Shown one piece after another: positions 13,540 through 25,522 of a stretch of DNA of 64,000 nucleotides (position 1 is the stretch's first letter; each line of letters opens with the position of its first letter). The DNA is from Scortum barcoo (lineage: Eukaryota > Chordata > Actinopteri > Centrarchiformes > Terapontidae). The stretch is taken from assembly GCA_023238725.1 (NCBI GenBank), contig CM041541.1:11556044-11620043 (forward strand). The letters are read 5' to 3'. Made by a program: the position numbers and the translations under genes. The notes below the pieces were generated by a model. That model was not told the origin of the DNA. It searched no databases and saw only the letters and a program-made list of their open reading frames with translations.

Positions 13540-15492
13540 CTGTCTTCCTCTCCTTCAGCGTGCTGAGTCCTGAGGCCGGCAGCGGCAGCCATGAAGGCGC
13601 TGGCCTCGGCTGACATCCCCATGTGGGCCAGACTTCCTGCAGCCTCCGCAGTCCCCTCTCCACCTGCTGCCACCCCGAACCTGGGCAGCCCCAGCAGGCC
13701 TTGGTGCTGGAACAGCAGCTTCTGGGCATCCTCCAGCTGGGAGGTTTTAATGGAGCTCCCTCCACCAGGGATCTGGCTGAAGGTGGCGCCGGGTGTGAGA
13801 AGAGGCTGGAGGACAGCAGTCAGAGGCATGTAGGGGGTCCCGTGGGTGGCCGCCACTGGGACGGTGGTGGAAGAGGCAGGCTGGGCTTGTGGCTGTTGTT
13901 GAGCTGGGAGCGTCTGTGGTTGTCCTGTGAAAGTTGCCTGGGCAGGTGGAACTACCTGACCCTGGTGGGGCAGCTGCTGAGTGATGCTGACCGGCTGCTG
14001 TGCCAGGACACCTGGTCCGGGTGTCACAGACATCCCCGCTGTGACGTGCGGAGGCTGGACCTGGGTCTGGAAGGGAGCAGTGGGCTGAATAAAGTCCGGC
14101 TTGTCGGACGCTTCCAGGAGCCATGACCCCAGTGTGGAGCTGAGGTGCAGGGTAACCTCCCTGTGGTTGAGCCTGGTGGGGATCCACAGCATAGGGCAAC
14201 TGCTGAGGGATCACAGGGGGCAGCTGACTTACACCTGCTTGGGCTGTCGCTGTCGGGAGAGGTGCCACTGGTTTCTGCAAGTGAGCCCCGCCAACAACAT
14301 CCTGGGGTGAAACATAGGTCAGAGGAGTGGTTTGGGCCAGTCCCTGTGGCGGGCTCTGCATTGCTTGTGGACTTGTGAAGTCCTGGCTCGGTGGCTGATA
14401 GGGCTGCAGTGTGTGAGGTGGCTGCACGGTACCAATCCCAGTGTTGCCTGCTTCACTTTCTGCAGCCACCTCTGCGCCTTTTGGTGCCTCTGTCGCTGTT
14501 GGATGAGGAACTTCCTTTTCATAATACTCTGTACAAGTCCATCTTCCTTTGCGGAACGGCTCAGAGTTAGTGTCTAGTTTGACCACCCTGAAACGAGAGC
14601 CAGTGGCTGTCTGAGTTTGGGTGTGCTGGGGCTGAGCAGACGGCCCGGGAGCTACCTGTCCGCTGGTGTTATCAAAACCTGCAGGCCCGGATGGAGGAGC
14701 GGCGGCCGACACATTGGAAACGTTCAAACTGCCTGGATCAGGGGCCACAACACCACCAACTGGGGCTGACGGTTGGGCTGCCTTAATGTTATCCAACGCC
14801 GGCGGCCTCTGGGTCTGGCTGGGCCCGGCGTTGGAGGCCAAAGGAGCAACGGGTAGAGCTTGCGATGAGGCCTCACCTCCGCCCAAGCTATCAGAGCGAT
14901 GGTGGTGGCTCTGGCTGGGCTGCTGGGGGTAATAATGCTGATGCACAGTCCCATTGACCATTGAGGCGTGCTGCTGAGACCCCTGAGGGAGGGCGTGAGG
15001 GTGAATCGGCTCGTTGGGGGACACGAGTCCTGGTGTGTCGACCCCGTGGAGGCTGTTCAAGGTCTCATCAGAGGAGCTCCTCTCTGGCACCCCGGTGTCC
15101 GTGGCTCTGGAGGCGGAAACATCCAGCATGTCAGAGGAGGACAGGTCCTCTGTGTGGGACTCATCCATGTCATCGTAGCTCTCGGTGTCGTCCGCCAGGC
15201 TGTTGTTGCCGCTCACGTTGATCTGGGCCGAAGTGACGCTGGTGATCTGGAAGCCGCTCTTCTTCTTAACCTGAGCTCCGGCTGCCTGGCCCGGAGGCTG
15301 CTGGTGGTGGAGCCCGGGGGAGGGAGAGCCAGGCTGGGGATCGCTGTCGCCTCCTCCTCCAACCCCTCCTCCTCCGCCTCCAGCACCTCCCGCACCGGAG
15401 GCAGACGTGCCGCTGCTACCTCTCCTGAAGTGGTACGCCGTTTTCCTGCTCCCGGTACCGGGCGGGTCACCGGAGAAGTCCTGGTGGTGCAT
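13540..15492 (-). CDS. tsc22d1: TSC22 domain family protein 1, long isoform, first coding exon (one apparent frameshift)
   Basis: Long TSC22 isoforms are scaffold/regulatory proteins that act through a C-terminal TSC box and leucine zipper and are linked to WNK/NRBP1 volume signalling and transcription. This exon reads from ATG 15,492 and carries family landmarks: KKKSGFQITSVTSAQ at residues 76-90, the acidic DDTESYDDMDESHTEDLSSS block (101-120), SRATD..ERSSSDETLN (128-146), and SRFRVVKLD...RKGRWTCTEYYE (299-325). The rest is Gln/Pro-rich. The first frame runs to about 14,107, then continuity moves to another frame (DKPDFIQPTAPFQTQVQPP and onward), which ends at donor ACAG|GTGAGG at 13,540. 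One extra base in GTCCGAC, or two missing bases, explains the shift. The N-terminus (HFRRGS) and KKKSGFQI favour TSC22D1 over TSC22D2. Leucine-zipper exons are not in the window. Confidence 0.88.
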
Positions 15493-16250
15493 CTTTACCG
15501 TCGAGGAGCTCCGGAAAAGGCCGAGAAGCGGGCGGCTAACACGGACAGCTGCGCGCCACTAACCGGCCATAAGTCCAAATCCGGGATGTTTTATATCCTT
15601 CTTTTTAAAATAAGTTAGCTTATAAGCAGAGTCCCTCTTCTTAATACACACATTGACACAAATACATAAACACGCTGTTTTTAGCGAAGTAAACAAACAA
15701 AGCCAATTTTCAGACAGCCGTTGGTTAGCTTAAATAATAGCGGCTAGCCGCGCTTTATTTTACAACTTATAGCGCATTTTTACTCATAAATACGATTATT
15801 TATTTGCAGGCATTAAAGTCACTTAGATATAATAGTAGTCCCGGGTAGTTTGGGTGCCCTCAGGTGGTTTTATAAGCGAGTCCCGGAGCTTCTTTAGCCG
15901 GCCGGTGTGTGTCGCAGGACAGCAGCCGCTGCATCCATCCCCTCTCCCGGGCGTCAGTCTTCCTCTTTCCGCCTACCTCCGACACTTAAAAGCGAGCCCC
16001 AGCGGAGGGTCAACCTCCTCTGCGTTCAGTACACAGTCTCTTTTGACGAACGCCTGTGTTTGCGGCGGTGGAGAGTGCTCGCTAAGCCCGTCCCGGAGCG
16101 TCTTTCCGTGCCCGTGTTTGCTGTCTCATCGCCGGCGAGCTGCGGCGGCTAACGGGCTGTTAGTCCGCGGAGGGAGGAGGGACGCAAACACTGACACCGC
16201 GCATGCGCGAAGCAACGTTCAGGCTCAGCTGCTGAATCGGAAATTCCAAC
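15493..16250 (-). promoter_or_regulatory. CpG-rich promoter and 5' UTR region of tsc22d1 long isoform
   Basis: Immediately upstream of ATG 15,492 the sequence becomes rich in CpG and GC, unlike the flanking AT-rich DNA. A perfect palindromic NRF1-type site, GCGCATGCGC, lies at 16,199-16,208. Plus-strand ORFs through this stretch look like by-products of high GC. The exact transcription start is not visible. Confidence 0.6.
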
Positions 16251-17394
16251 AATCCACGTATTTCCCTACTCACACAGTGTAGACTATTTTTCTAATTTTT
16301 ATTTAGATATTATCGTTTTATAAACTGAAACATCACTTAAACAGCCCATATTTATATTTTTATATAATTACATTACAAAAGTGGGCGGTTCACCGAAGTA
16401 TTTAACACTTGAAGCAAATGTCCTTGGTGGGACTGTGCGTTTTACAATATTTACAAAGCAAGTGACAGCAGCATGAGGCTCAGGGTTGTGTTTATTTATT
16501 TTCTTGGACCTCACTGTTTGTGAAGTGCTACTGTAAACAAGCTGTGAAACATAACTAAACAATATAATTTTCTGCTCCAAACCGGAGCTATTTTCCTGGC
16601 TTTTATTTGCTCACTGATTACACACCTGACAGATATTTTATACACCTCATGTATAAAAAACTGCCTGTCTTTCTGTCTACATGTAACTGTTTTTGTTATT
16701 GTTTTTCTATACATGTATTTATATTTTAACACTACATTTATACTTTGATACTTTTTTGTATATGTACATAGTTGATTAATGCTTATTTTTGTCTTATCGA
16801 GCTGCTTTATTTGTTTTAAATTGTGTGGATCTCTTCTGTGTATGTAGAGTGAGAACAGGGTAAAAGGTCTCCTCACTGTATCCAGATCAAATCAGTCGCC
16901 CATGGTGCCCTCAGACATCATTAATTAATTCCTTATAAGCTAAGCTCTGCTACAACTGTGTTCATTAATTCATTTTCATTGTAATACCTGCAAATAATAT
17001 ATGTTTTATCTTTCCTTGCATGTTTTTATATATGTAAGTTTTTATCGTATGTCTTTGTCATGTATGCCCTATATTGTAACATATTGCACATTAATCAATG
17101 TCTGTTGTATGAAATCAGCTATATAAATGGATTGAATGATTTTCTCATTGTTGGTTAATTTGTAAGTTATTAAACTTTTATCCAACATTTGCTCCTGCAC
17201 ACTCTAAATAAATAAGACTGATTTTCCTCAGCATCTAGAGACATTTCCAGCACTAGAGGTGTCTTCTGTGGACTACTTTCCTTTGTTGTCAATCATTTAA
17301 CCAGTGTTTTCAAGGCAGAACTTACCACAAGGCAATTTGTCTGTAAAGCATCTCTGATGACCCATAGTTGCAATTATTTCCAGGTGAACACATC

Positions 17395-17468
17395 TGCCCC
17401 GTGTGAGACTCAAACTCACGACCTTCAGGTTATGAGACTGACCCCACTGCCTACTGCACCAATGAGGC
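17395..17468 (-). pseudogene. tRNA-Met (CAT) pseudogene
   Basis: The minus strand matches the intact tRNA-Met at 20,453-20,525 over its length, keeping the CTCATAA anticodon loop and T-arm. It has a one-base insertion and several substitutions in the D-arm and acceptor stem. No TTTT terminator follows directly. Its flanks share the repeat cassette that surrounds the intact gene. Confidence 0.7.
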
Positions 17469-18633
17469 TCAGTATGGAGTCAAAACGAATGGTTTTTCGA
17501 AGCATACAAGTGTGTCTGGGTTGGATAAATGCCTCTACGACACAATTGTGATGCTGTACACTCTAAATAAGTAAGACTGATTTTCCTCAGTATCTAGAGA
17601 AGTTTCAGCCTCAGTTTTCTGTTTTCAAATAACATTTTCACTAACAGGATAGCAAGCTAATCATTGAAACAAGTCCTAACACAAAGATCAAGTTGAACCA
17701 TCTCCTCATATAACAACAGCTCGTTGTACCTGTTGGTTATAGGTCATTCAAATCCCCTACACACATCTTAATCACTTCAGATACCTGTCTGTCTTCGTGC
17801 CTGCCTTCTGGCAACAGATTTTCAGGTTAAACACATAACAGCAGGTATGACGACCCAAGTGTAGGGGAGGAAATGTCAAAGAGTGGTGACACACCTGTCA
17901 GAGCACTTCCAACATGTCAGCATCATGGCTATCCATAAACACATCACATGCACCTGTAGAGGAGGGCGGGCAATGGGAAAGTTCCACTCTGAAGTCTGAT
18001 TCCAAAGGTTGCGTAATGTTGCAACCGCAGAAAGTAAATAGAGAGACATAAGCCATGCTTTCTGTAAACGTTCAACCTGAATGTCAAGACTGTTCCTGGA
18101 CAGCTGCAGATTCTGCTGATAAGGAGTTTAGACAGCGTTTTCCTGGGATAACCACAGATCTGCTCCAATTTAAAATTAATTCAAATATTTATAAACCTCA
18201 AAAACTCCTGATGTTTTCCTTTTGACCAATGGTGATTTAAGTCTACATAATATTATAGCAAAAATATCATATATGGGAACAAACATTGTGTTGGGTTTGG
18301 TGTGTTACCTTATATAGTGATTGTTCCTGTTATTTTAATATTATAAACAAAATGACACATCACATTTAGTAGTTCAAGCCTCTTTATGAGGACCAGTCAC
18401 AGTCAATGTGAGTATGAACAGTATAATCACTGCAGCTTCCTACAGGAGCAACAGAGTGAACGCACACTCAATAGTGACTTCTTTCCAGAATAAACCCTCA
18501 TTTTCATAACTGCTTATTACCACTCACCAGTTTTGAGAAACCTGAATATGCAAGCCAGAGCACTGTGAAAGAAACCAGGATACTTTTGCATGTACAGGTC
18601 CATCTTATCCAGGTTTCTGACTGCTGCTAACTA

Positions 18634-19174
18634 CACTACCAGTCAAAAGTTTGGACACACCTTCTCATTTAATGGTTTTTATTTATTTTTTATTATTTTC
18701 TACATTGTACGATTAATACTGAAAGACATCAAAACTATGAAAGAACACATATGGAATTATATAGTAAAGAAAAAAGTGTTAAACAAACCAGAATATGTTT
18801 TATATTTTAGATTCTTCAAAGTAGCCACCTTTTGATTTGATGACAGCTTTGCACACTCTTGGCTTTCTCTCAATCAGCTTCATGAGGTGGTCACCTGGAA
18901 TGGTTTTCAATTAACAGGTGTGCCTTTCCAAGGGTTCGTTTGTAGAATTTATTGCCCTCTTAATGTGTTTGAGACTGTCAAATCAAAAGGTGGCTACTCT
19001 GAAAAATCTAAAATATAAAACATATTCTGGTTACACTTTTTCTTTAACTACATAATTCCATATTTGTTCTTTTATAGTTTTGATTCAGTATTAATCTACA
19101 ATATCAAAAATAATAAAGAAAATAAATAAAAACCATTGAATGAGAGGGTGTGCCCAAACTTTTGACTGGTAGTG
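18634..19174. mobile_element. Tc1/mariner-type foldback (MITE-like) element
   Basis: The ends are long inverted repeats: CACTACCAGTCAAAAGTTTG at the left and its near-complement at the right, continuing as imperfect inverted arms of about 200 bp. TA dinucleotides flank both ends (18,632-18,633 and 19,175-19,176), the Tc1/mariner target signature. The centre keeps only a short piece resembling the tail of a Tc1 transposase gene, so the element is internally deleted and non-autonomous. Confidence 0.85.
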
Positions 19175-20104
19175 TACCTGCACAGGTGAAACGTCAGCCA
19201 AGTGATATAATAGAAAGACAAACAATGGAGGCAGTGAAAGCATTTTGCATTTCTAGTTTTGTCTTTCACTAATGAAAGAGTCTTACTTTGATGTTTAGAT
19301 GGGAAAAAACATCAAAATGCTGACCTATTCAAGTCTGTAGTATACAGGTTACTGGACACCACTTACAGGTATGGGAATTAGAGACCTTCACAAACCAAAA
19401 TCTCCAATCTTACCCAATAAAGTAAATTTTTCACCCTGAGCCTGGTCTGTCTTTCTAATACACACAAAAACACAAACACGTGCTATGAAGAGGTAAATTC
19501 TTTCAGGCTTCAAACATAGAAGGCAAATAAGTCAAAAAAGATTTACAGCCTACGTTTCGTTAATGTTAATAATTTTAAAGCATCAGCTACTTTAATGTGG
19601 TAATAATCACATCAAAACTCTTCAAAAAGCAGTTTTTTTCCAGAAGCATTAGAAACTTTCATTAACTCCCTTCACTCACTCTAACTTCTTCCTGAATAGT
19701 CAGCTGAACTGATTTGTAATGCACTTGGAAAAAAATGCATATGTAGGCTAACATTTCTTATATTTTTTAAATGACTAATATAACTTTTTTATACAGTGGC
19801 CTAGTGCTCTGAGGTTAAATGAGCACAAGTCTGACCTATTTAAAAAAAGGGCCTGAATCGAATTCACAATTTTGTGTTGTAAACATCACAGGAGCTTCCT
19901 CTACAGGTATGCAGTAATTGATAACCAGAATATTAGCACTTCTCACCACACAGAGATAAACATCTTTTGTAAATTGTGAAGATGAGACATGGAGAGTAAA
20001 GAGCAGCATATCTGAGGAGCACTCAGGACCAACAGTATGTAAAGCTAGAAGGAGTGAAATAAGACTGCAGAGAGGAAAGGGGAAAACACCTACTCAACTG
20101 TAAG

Positions 20105-20260
20105 TACCAGCAACATCTTCTGAAGATTCCTTTCCTTATTGTTGTTGAGCACTTACTACAAAGCATTCCTCCATTGAACATCTTTGCTGGTAAAGCCTGT
20201 AGACCTATAATCCAACTTGTTTCTGGGTGACCACATATGAAAACAGCTGCCCCGTGTGTG
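20105..20260 (-). repeat. tRNA-Met cassette copy, truncated inside the tRNA
   Basis: The segment repeats the leader of the intact tRNA unit (spacer, then a string like ACATATGAAAACAG, then TGCCCCGTGTG). It breaks off after the 3' end of the tRNA. Confidence 0.65.
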
Positions 20261-20452
20261 CAGCCAAAGTTGATGGCTTCTTAATCAACTGCGGCCACCA
20301 GAAGAATCACTGTGGACTCCTTTCCATTGTTGTCCAGTATTTAGACCAAGTTTCCAAGTCAACACTTACCACAAAGCATTCATCCATCGAACATCTTTCC
20401 TGGCAAAGCCTATAGACCAACTTATTTCTGGGTGAATACATATGAAAACAGC

Positions 20453-20525
20453 TGCCCCGTGTGAGGCTCGAACTCACGACCTTCAGATTATGAGACTGAC
20501 GCGCTGCCGACTGCGCCAACGAGGC
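20453..20525 (-). tRNA. tRNA-Met (elongator, anticodon CAT)
   Basis: Read on the minus strand this is a 73-nt tRNA. The acceptor GCCTCGT pairs with ACGGGGC, and a GCGC/GCGC D-stem is present. The anticodon stem-loop is TCAGT-CTCATAA-TCTGA, followed by variable AGGTC and T-arm GTGAG-TTCGAGC-CTCAC. Box A (TGGCGCAGTCGG) and box B (AGTTCGAGCC) are good. A TTTT pol III terminator follows within a few bases of the 3' end (GCTGTTTTC). The D and T loops match vertebrate elongator tRNA-Met, so it could be functional. Confidence 0.92.
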
Positions 20526-20689
20526 CCAAAAAGTGTGCATATTTCAGTTTGAAAATCTCCTTGGCTAAAGCATCATGACACTGACTGACAGAGTGTACTT
20601 AGATGCATTTTCAGGAAAGGATGCTTTTCAAGGAGGGGTGATGAGTATCCAAACAAAGCAAGATGGAAATTGTTCACTCAACTGTGAGC

Positions 20690-20960
20690 ACCAAAAGCAT
20701 CACTGTGGACTCCTTTCCATTATTATCCAGCATTTAGACTGAATTTTCAAGTCAGCACTTACCGCAAAGCCTTCATCCATCGAACATCTTTCCTGGTAAA
20801 GCCTTCACACCTGTAATGCTAATTGTTTCTGTGTAAAGACATATGAAAACAGCTGCCCCGTGTGAGACTTGAACTCACAATCTACGGTGCCAGTGAGGCC
20901 CAATTTGGACTCAAAATGGATCGTTTTTCAAGGCACACAAGTGTGTCTGGGTTAGATAAA
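20690..20960 (-). repeat. tRNA-Met cassette copy with internal deletion of the tRNA
   Basis: The flanks match the intact unit, but the tRNA part (about 20,853-20,902) keeps only the acceptor/T-arm half and a scrap of the 5' end. The anticodon arm is gone. Confidence 0.65.
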
Positions 20961-21339
20961 TGCCTATGTGACACCATTGTGACACTGACAGAGTATACTT
21001 AAAATATTTGTATTTTCAGGAAAGGATGCTTGTAACTCCAACTCACGGCTAACAGGCACAAAACCTGAACAATGAAAATCCAAACCTGACCAAAACATAA
21101 AATATCGACTTAACTGTGATGACCAGAGGTATCTGTGCAGGCTTACTGTGCCAACAAGACCCAATTTGCTGCCAAAATGGAAGAAATTTTCAAGCTCTCC
21201 ATATGCTTTCCCATTGCTCCACCTGTATAGTGCCCTTAGCTCATAAGGAAGCCTAAATATGCTATCTTGAGCACTCCCAAATAAAATTGGAAGTGGATAA
21301 TGAATATCCAAATAAAACAGGGCAGAAAGTGCCACCACA

Positions 21340-21475
21340 AGAAGCAGCTTTGTGGACTCTTTCCTGTTGTTTTCAAGTTAGCACTTTAAACAAAGCATTC
21401 TTCCATCGAACATCTCTGTTGGTAAAGCCTACAGACCTGTAATCCAATAATTCTTTCTTGTGTCCAAGTTGGACA
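21340..21475 (-). repeat. tRNA-Met cassette copy, spacer only
   Basis: The segment matches the spacer of the other units (CTTTGTGGACTC..., CATCGAACATCTCTG, GGTAAAGCCTACAGACCTG) but contains no tRNA. Confidence 0.5.
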
Positions 21476-21654
21476 AATTCCTCAGTGACACCAATTATAT
21501 ATTTACAGTCATTGTATTTTCAGTTAAGACTGCTTGTGACTTTGCACTCAGGGCAGGTAGAAAGAATGAAGGATAAAAGTCCAAACATAAGACCATTCCT
21601 ATCTATTCCTTTTTACGTGCTGTTTACCATCTTTTTTCACTCCCAATTTACCAG

Positions 21655-21722
21655 TAAATGGGAGGTAAAAGAGGAAGTAAAGAAGGAAGTAAACAGGAAG
21701 TAAAAGAGGAAGTAAATACAAA
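21655..21722. repeat. GGAAGTAAA-type minisatellite
   Basis: Imperfect repeats of about 10 bp (GGAAGTAAA and variants) occur here. A similar tract lies at about 22,985-23,120. Confidence 0.7.
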
Positions 21723-21959
21723 AACATCTGTCAGAGTGGTAAGTAGCCTATAAAGAAATGTGTTTGTCCAAAAAGGTGTTGAGCTGTAAATATGTTGCAC
21801 TGTAGCCACCAAAAAACAGACAGAGGCCTCTAACACTGGTGGAGAACCTCCACCTGAAAATCTCTCTTTTGATTTTTTTCTTATTTAAATAAAATATTGT
21901 GCATTTCATGTTATTCTGTGTTCTCCTACTTCAACAACTGCATTGTTCCTCTGTTTGCA

Positions 21960-22360
21960 GTTAGATGGCCCCAAACATCTCAAGCCTTCGATGAAGAGAC
22001 TAAGTCTGCAGACACAGAAATACCAGAGGTAAGGTAAAGGTAAAGAGGTCAGCTCAAATGTGAAATGGTTTGGATGTGTCTGCAGTCTACCTATTCTATA
22101 CTAATAGGCCTAATTATCACCCAAACACCCTACTGCATATTATACTGCACAGTATTCATATTACTGTTACCACCTACATACTCAGTTACTCACACGCATT
22201 TCCTCTGTCACAGGACATCCTGTGCTGCTGTACATAGATGTAAACTTCATCTACTGAAAGTGAAAAGCTGAACATGGAGTGTCAGAGGCTGAAATGAAAT
22301 ACAAGAGGCTGCAAATAAAAAAGGTGAAGCTGGAGATAATGAAACTGGAGAAGGATGTAA
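21960..22360 (+). mobile_element. Possible PIF/Harbinger Myb-like ORF remnant
   Basis: Short exon-like pieces are present. The clearest, at about 22,290-22,357, reads EAEMKYKRLQIKKVKLEIMK, a charged coiled-coil tail of the kind seen in the DNA-binding protein of Harbinger elements. Nearby, at 22,930-22,980 and 23,120-23,170, are partly complementary TTCCA...AAAGCCAGGCT-type sequences that could be terminal repeats. Neither a transposase nor clean target duplications are visible. Confidence 0.35.
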
Positions 22361-22500
22361 GCAGAAGGTGTATTTAATGTTCTTTGTTTTCTGTCCACAG
22401 CTGGAACTACATGAGTGAATTAATTAATAAAACTAATTCAACACAACTTTCGTCACACATGTGTTCATTAAAATTGCACAATACATGCAAAGTTGTTTTT

Positions 22501-22830
22501 TATGAGCACATTTTTATTAGTTTTCCTTTTTACTTTTCATTATGGAGGTAGACATTACATTACAAAAATAGGTCACTGAAATATTGTGTTGAAGTTTCAT
22601 GACACATCTACCTCTGTACATTGAGGTATGCATATGTTAGGCACACATTTATATCCACATCGTTCGATGTTATGCCGTAGGAACGTTTTCAATTCATTAT
22701 TTATTATAAATTATATATATTTTTCTCAGATCTCTCTGATTCTATTTTTTCAAATCAACCACATTCTTTTTTTATTTAATTCATTTACCTAGTTGCGATT
22801 GATTGTGAATTGTGCCATATAACAGAGGTT
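22501..22830 (+). repeat. Direct repeat, copy 1 of 2
   Basis: The sequence starting TATGAGCACATTTTTATTAG and ending TTGTGCCATATAAC recurs at 23,641-23,950 with high similarity. Copy 1 has about 25 extra bases (GTCACTGAAATATTGTGTTG region). Confidence 0.85.
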
Positions 22831-23579
22831 TCACTGACTTGATTGTGGAGACAGTGAAAGTGGCTCGCCAATAAGCCTGCCCCGGAGCAGGCAAGTTCTG
22901 CGGTATAAGTCACCATGGTTACTCAGTGGGGATTCAAATAAGCCAGGCTTTCCCTTAATCCAGTTTTGTGGAAAACCCCTCAGGCAGTAAAGGAAAGAAG
23001 ACAGGAAGTAAGGAAGTAATAAAGGAGGTAAACAATAAGTAAATGGGTAGTACATAGGATGTTAAGGTAATTAAATGGGAAGTAGGAAGTAAACATGAAG
23101 TAAAGGAGGAAGTGAACAGGGGGTATTCCATCAAAGTAGCTAAAGAAAGCCAGGCTGACTCGAGAAAGCCTTGCTTGAACTAATGCTGTCTCCCAATTAA
23201 ACCTCAAGTCGAAGATAGTGCAAGAAAAAAGTAGAGCGAGAGCTTCTTCTCAGCTGCAGAAACGCTGCTGCAATTAACAAAGGGAGGGAGATAGCATGGA
23301 AAAAAAAAAACATATCTGACAGACAAGTTGCACAAGTTGTACAAGCCTAATCCTATTGTTTCATGTTACATGTTTATTTCACTTTCATCTTATTTCTCAT
23401 TGCTCTTTTCTTTCATTAGTTTTATTTAAAGCATGCTGAATTGTCTCTGTGTGAAATGTGTGCTGCACAATTAAACTGGCCTTGCTTTGTCAATTTATTG
23501 ATTTATATTTAAAACAATGGTTTAAAACAAGTTAGGAAAATCGACATAACCCCAATGGGTTTAAGCATCCAACATACAT

Positions 23580-23622
23580 GGGGAGGCAGTAGCTCAGTCT
23601 GTGGGGACTTGGCTGGGAAACA
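23580..23622 (+). mobile_element. tRNA-derived SINE head fragment
   Basis: GGAGGCAGTAGCTCAGTCTG followed by GGGGACTTGGCTGGGAA resembles the tRNA-like head (box A) of common teleost SINEs. It is cut off before box B. Identification rests on memory of the motif. Confidence 0.5.
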
Positions 23623-23640
23623 CATAAGAAATTGTCTTCC

Positions 23641-23950
23641 TATGAGCATGTTTTTATTAGTTTTCCCTTTTTACTTTCATTATGGAGGAGACATTACATT
23701 ACAAAAATAGATCACTGAAATCTACCTCTGTACATTGAGGTCAGCATATGTTAGGCACACATTTATATTCCACATAGTTCGATGTTATGCCCTAGGAACA
23801 TTTTCAATTCATTATTTATTATAAATTATATATATTTTTCTCAGATCTCTCTGATTTATTTTTTTAAATCAACCACATTCTTTTTTTATTTAATTCAATG
23901 TTCAATACCTAGTTGCAATTGATTGTGAATTGTGCCATATAACTGAGGTT
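23641..23950 (+). repeat. Direct repeat, copy 2 of 2
   Basis: This is the second copy of the repeat at 22,501-22,830. The 800-bp interval between copies holds GGAAGTAAA repeats and Harbinger-like end sequences. Confidence 0.85.
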
Positions 23951-25522
23951 CCTGCATTCTGTGTTATTACAGTACAAGGTAAGGGGTGTAATAATCATCA
24001 ACAGCTGAGTCTGTATTTATTAATTATCTCACATTAACATAAAACAGTAAAAAAAAAACAACAACAACTCTTTATATTGGTGCTTCTTCTCTGCACTTTC
24101 TACTCTTTTGCTCCCTCTTGTGGTAAGACACATCTCCTGCACTCTGTCTGACAGCAGCCTTGTTATTATGCAGGTAAATATTGTGACATTATCATATTAT
24201 TTAGGATATGATTACTGTGAAGGATGAAGCCTCTTATTTGCACAAAAGTAGACCATTGTTTATATATTAGATATATTGATTGTGATAAGTCACATGTAAC
24301 TAAAGATTATATGTTCATATCATCAAAATCATATCAGTGTTTATTTTGAAGGTATAGTTCTATTTTGTTTGCTTCACCTACTTTTTTTAAATTATGTATG
24401 CATATAGGGCTTTAAAATAATGATTTATATTATTTTAAACATGATTAGAAAAGTCGGATGTCATGAGATAAATATCTCATAGATTTAATATTGTCATAAT
24501 GTAATGTAATAAAACTTAACTTACCTGTCAACAGGAGCAGAGTCCAGGTTAATTATTATACAATACGACTTGTTTTATAAAAGTCACTTTGCTTCAGTTA
24601 TTTGATCATAATGAAACTATTTAAAACACACAAAGATACCAAACTAGAATTACAGTTAATATGACACAGTAAAATATTAATTTTCTTGTGTTTTTATTCT
24701 GTCCACTTCCTTCAAATGTAGGTTATGTTTCAGGTTACAGGGTCGGTTAAGTTCATATGTGGGCGTTTCTCTGGAAAAGAGAAGTCTGACAGTGTGAGAC
24801 AGGAAGTCAGCTGATACTGCATCAAATATAAAAGCATGATGTTTTCACTCTTCCTGTAAAGAACTGTCAAATATAAATGTCACAAGAATTTTAAATTGTG
24901 ACTTGTTTTGCATGAAACTTCCATTCCACCAATTTTATTGTGGATGGAAAATATCACATACACACTAAAAGTTTTTGCAATTAAAAGTAAGTACGACATA
25001 TTCAAACTAACTGTCAAGTCTGAAGAGTTAGGTTGTGGAGGAGTGACTTTTTATCCCATTATTTTCTATTTTGCTGAATTATTTTCTTGTGTTATTGTTT
25101 TGTTGTGGTGCATTTGCTTCTGTATTTCTGCACAAATAAACATGGCAAAAAACTATAATGTACATACAAGTGGGTGAACAAATGCATGCACATTTATGTA
25201 AAAAGCAACAATAAACAACTAAATATATGCAAAAGACAAACAGTTAATAGTAAACAAGAGTACAGTACACACAAATCACACAAATCAAATGAATTATGTA
25301 ATAGATTACTTTATATACATGCAATTGGTGGTTATGTACAGTATATACAAGTGTATATGCTTACTTAACTTCTAAAGCAAAGTACCACTTTAGCCTTGGA
25401 CATAAAAATAGTCTTATTTTTAAATGTCAGGCTAATGTTAGATCTTATTTTGAAAATCTCCAAAGGCGGAAATGTTATAGATTGACGTGTATTTTATATT
25501 TTTGCTGCCAAAGTCTGGAAAC

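Larger units (their letters stand above)
16260..25522. other. Repeat-rich intergenic region between tsc22d1 and aldehyde oxidase
   Basis: The two genes diverge from this interval. I see no multi-exon protein gene. It contains a Tc1-type foldback, tRNA-Met cassette copies, a direct-repeat pair, Harbinger-like fragments and a SINE head, each listed separately. The stretch 24,000-25,500 is AT-rich with no recognised feature, although it must contain the aldehyde oxidase promoter; a TATAAA-like string at about 24,826 is too far upstream to assign. Confidence 0.6.

Noticed and set aside
13747..14105. 581-residue tsc22d1 reading frame to its own stop
   Set aside because: After about 14,107 this frame gives Ser/His/Arg-rich nonsense, while the other frame continues Gln/Pro-rich family-like sequence to a splice donor.
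13623..14126. 167-codon plus-strand ORF and other ORFs opposite tsc22d1
   Set aside because: They are shadows of the GC-rich coding exon, without domains.
15854..16282. 142-codon plus-strand ORF in the tsc22d1 promoter
   Set aside because: It overlaps a CpG-rich promoter, has biased composition and shows no domain or homology I recognise.
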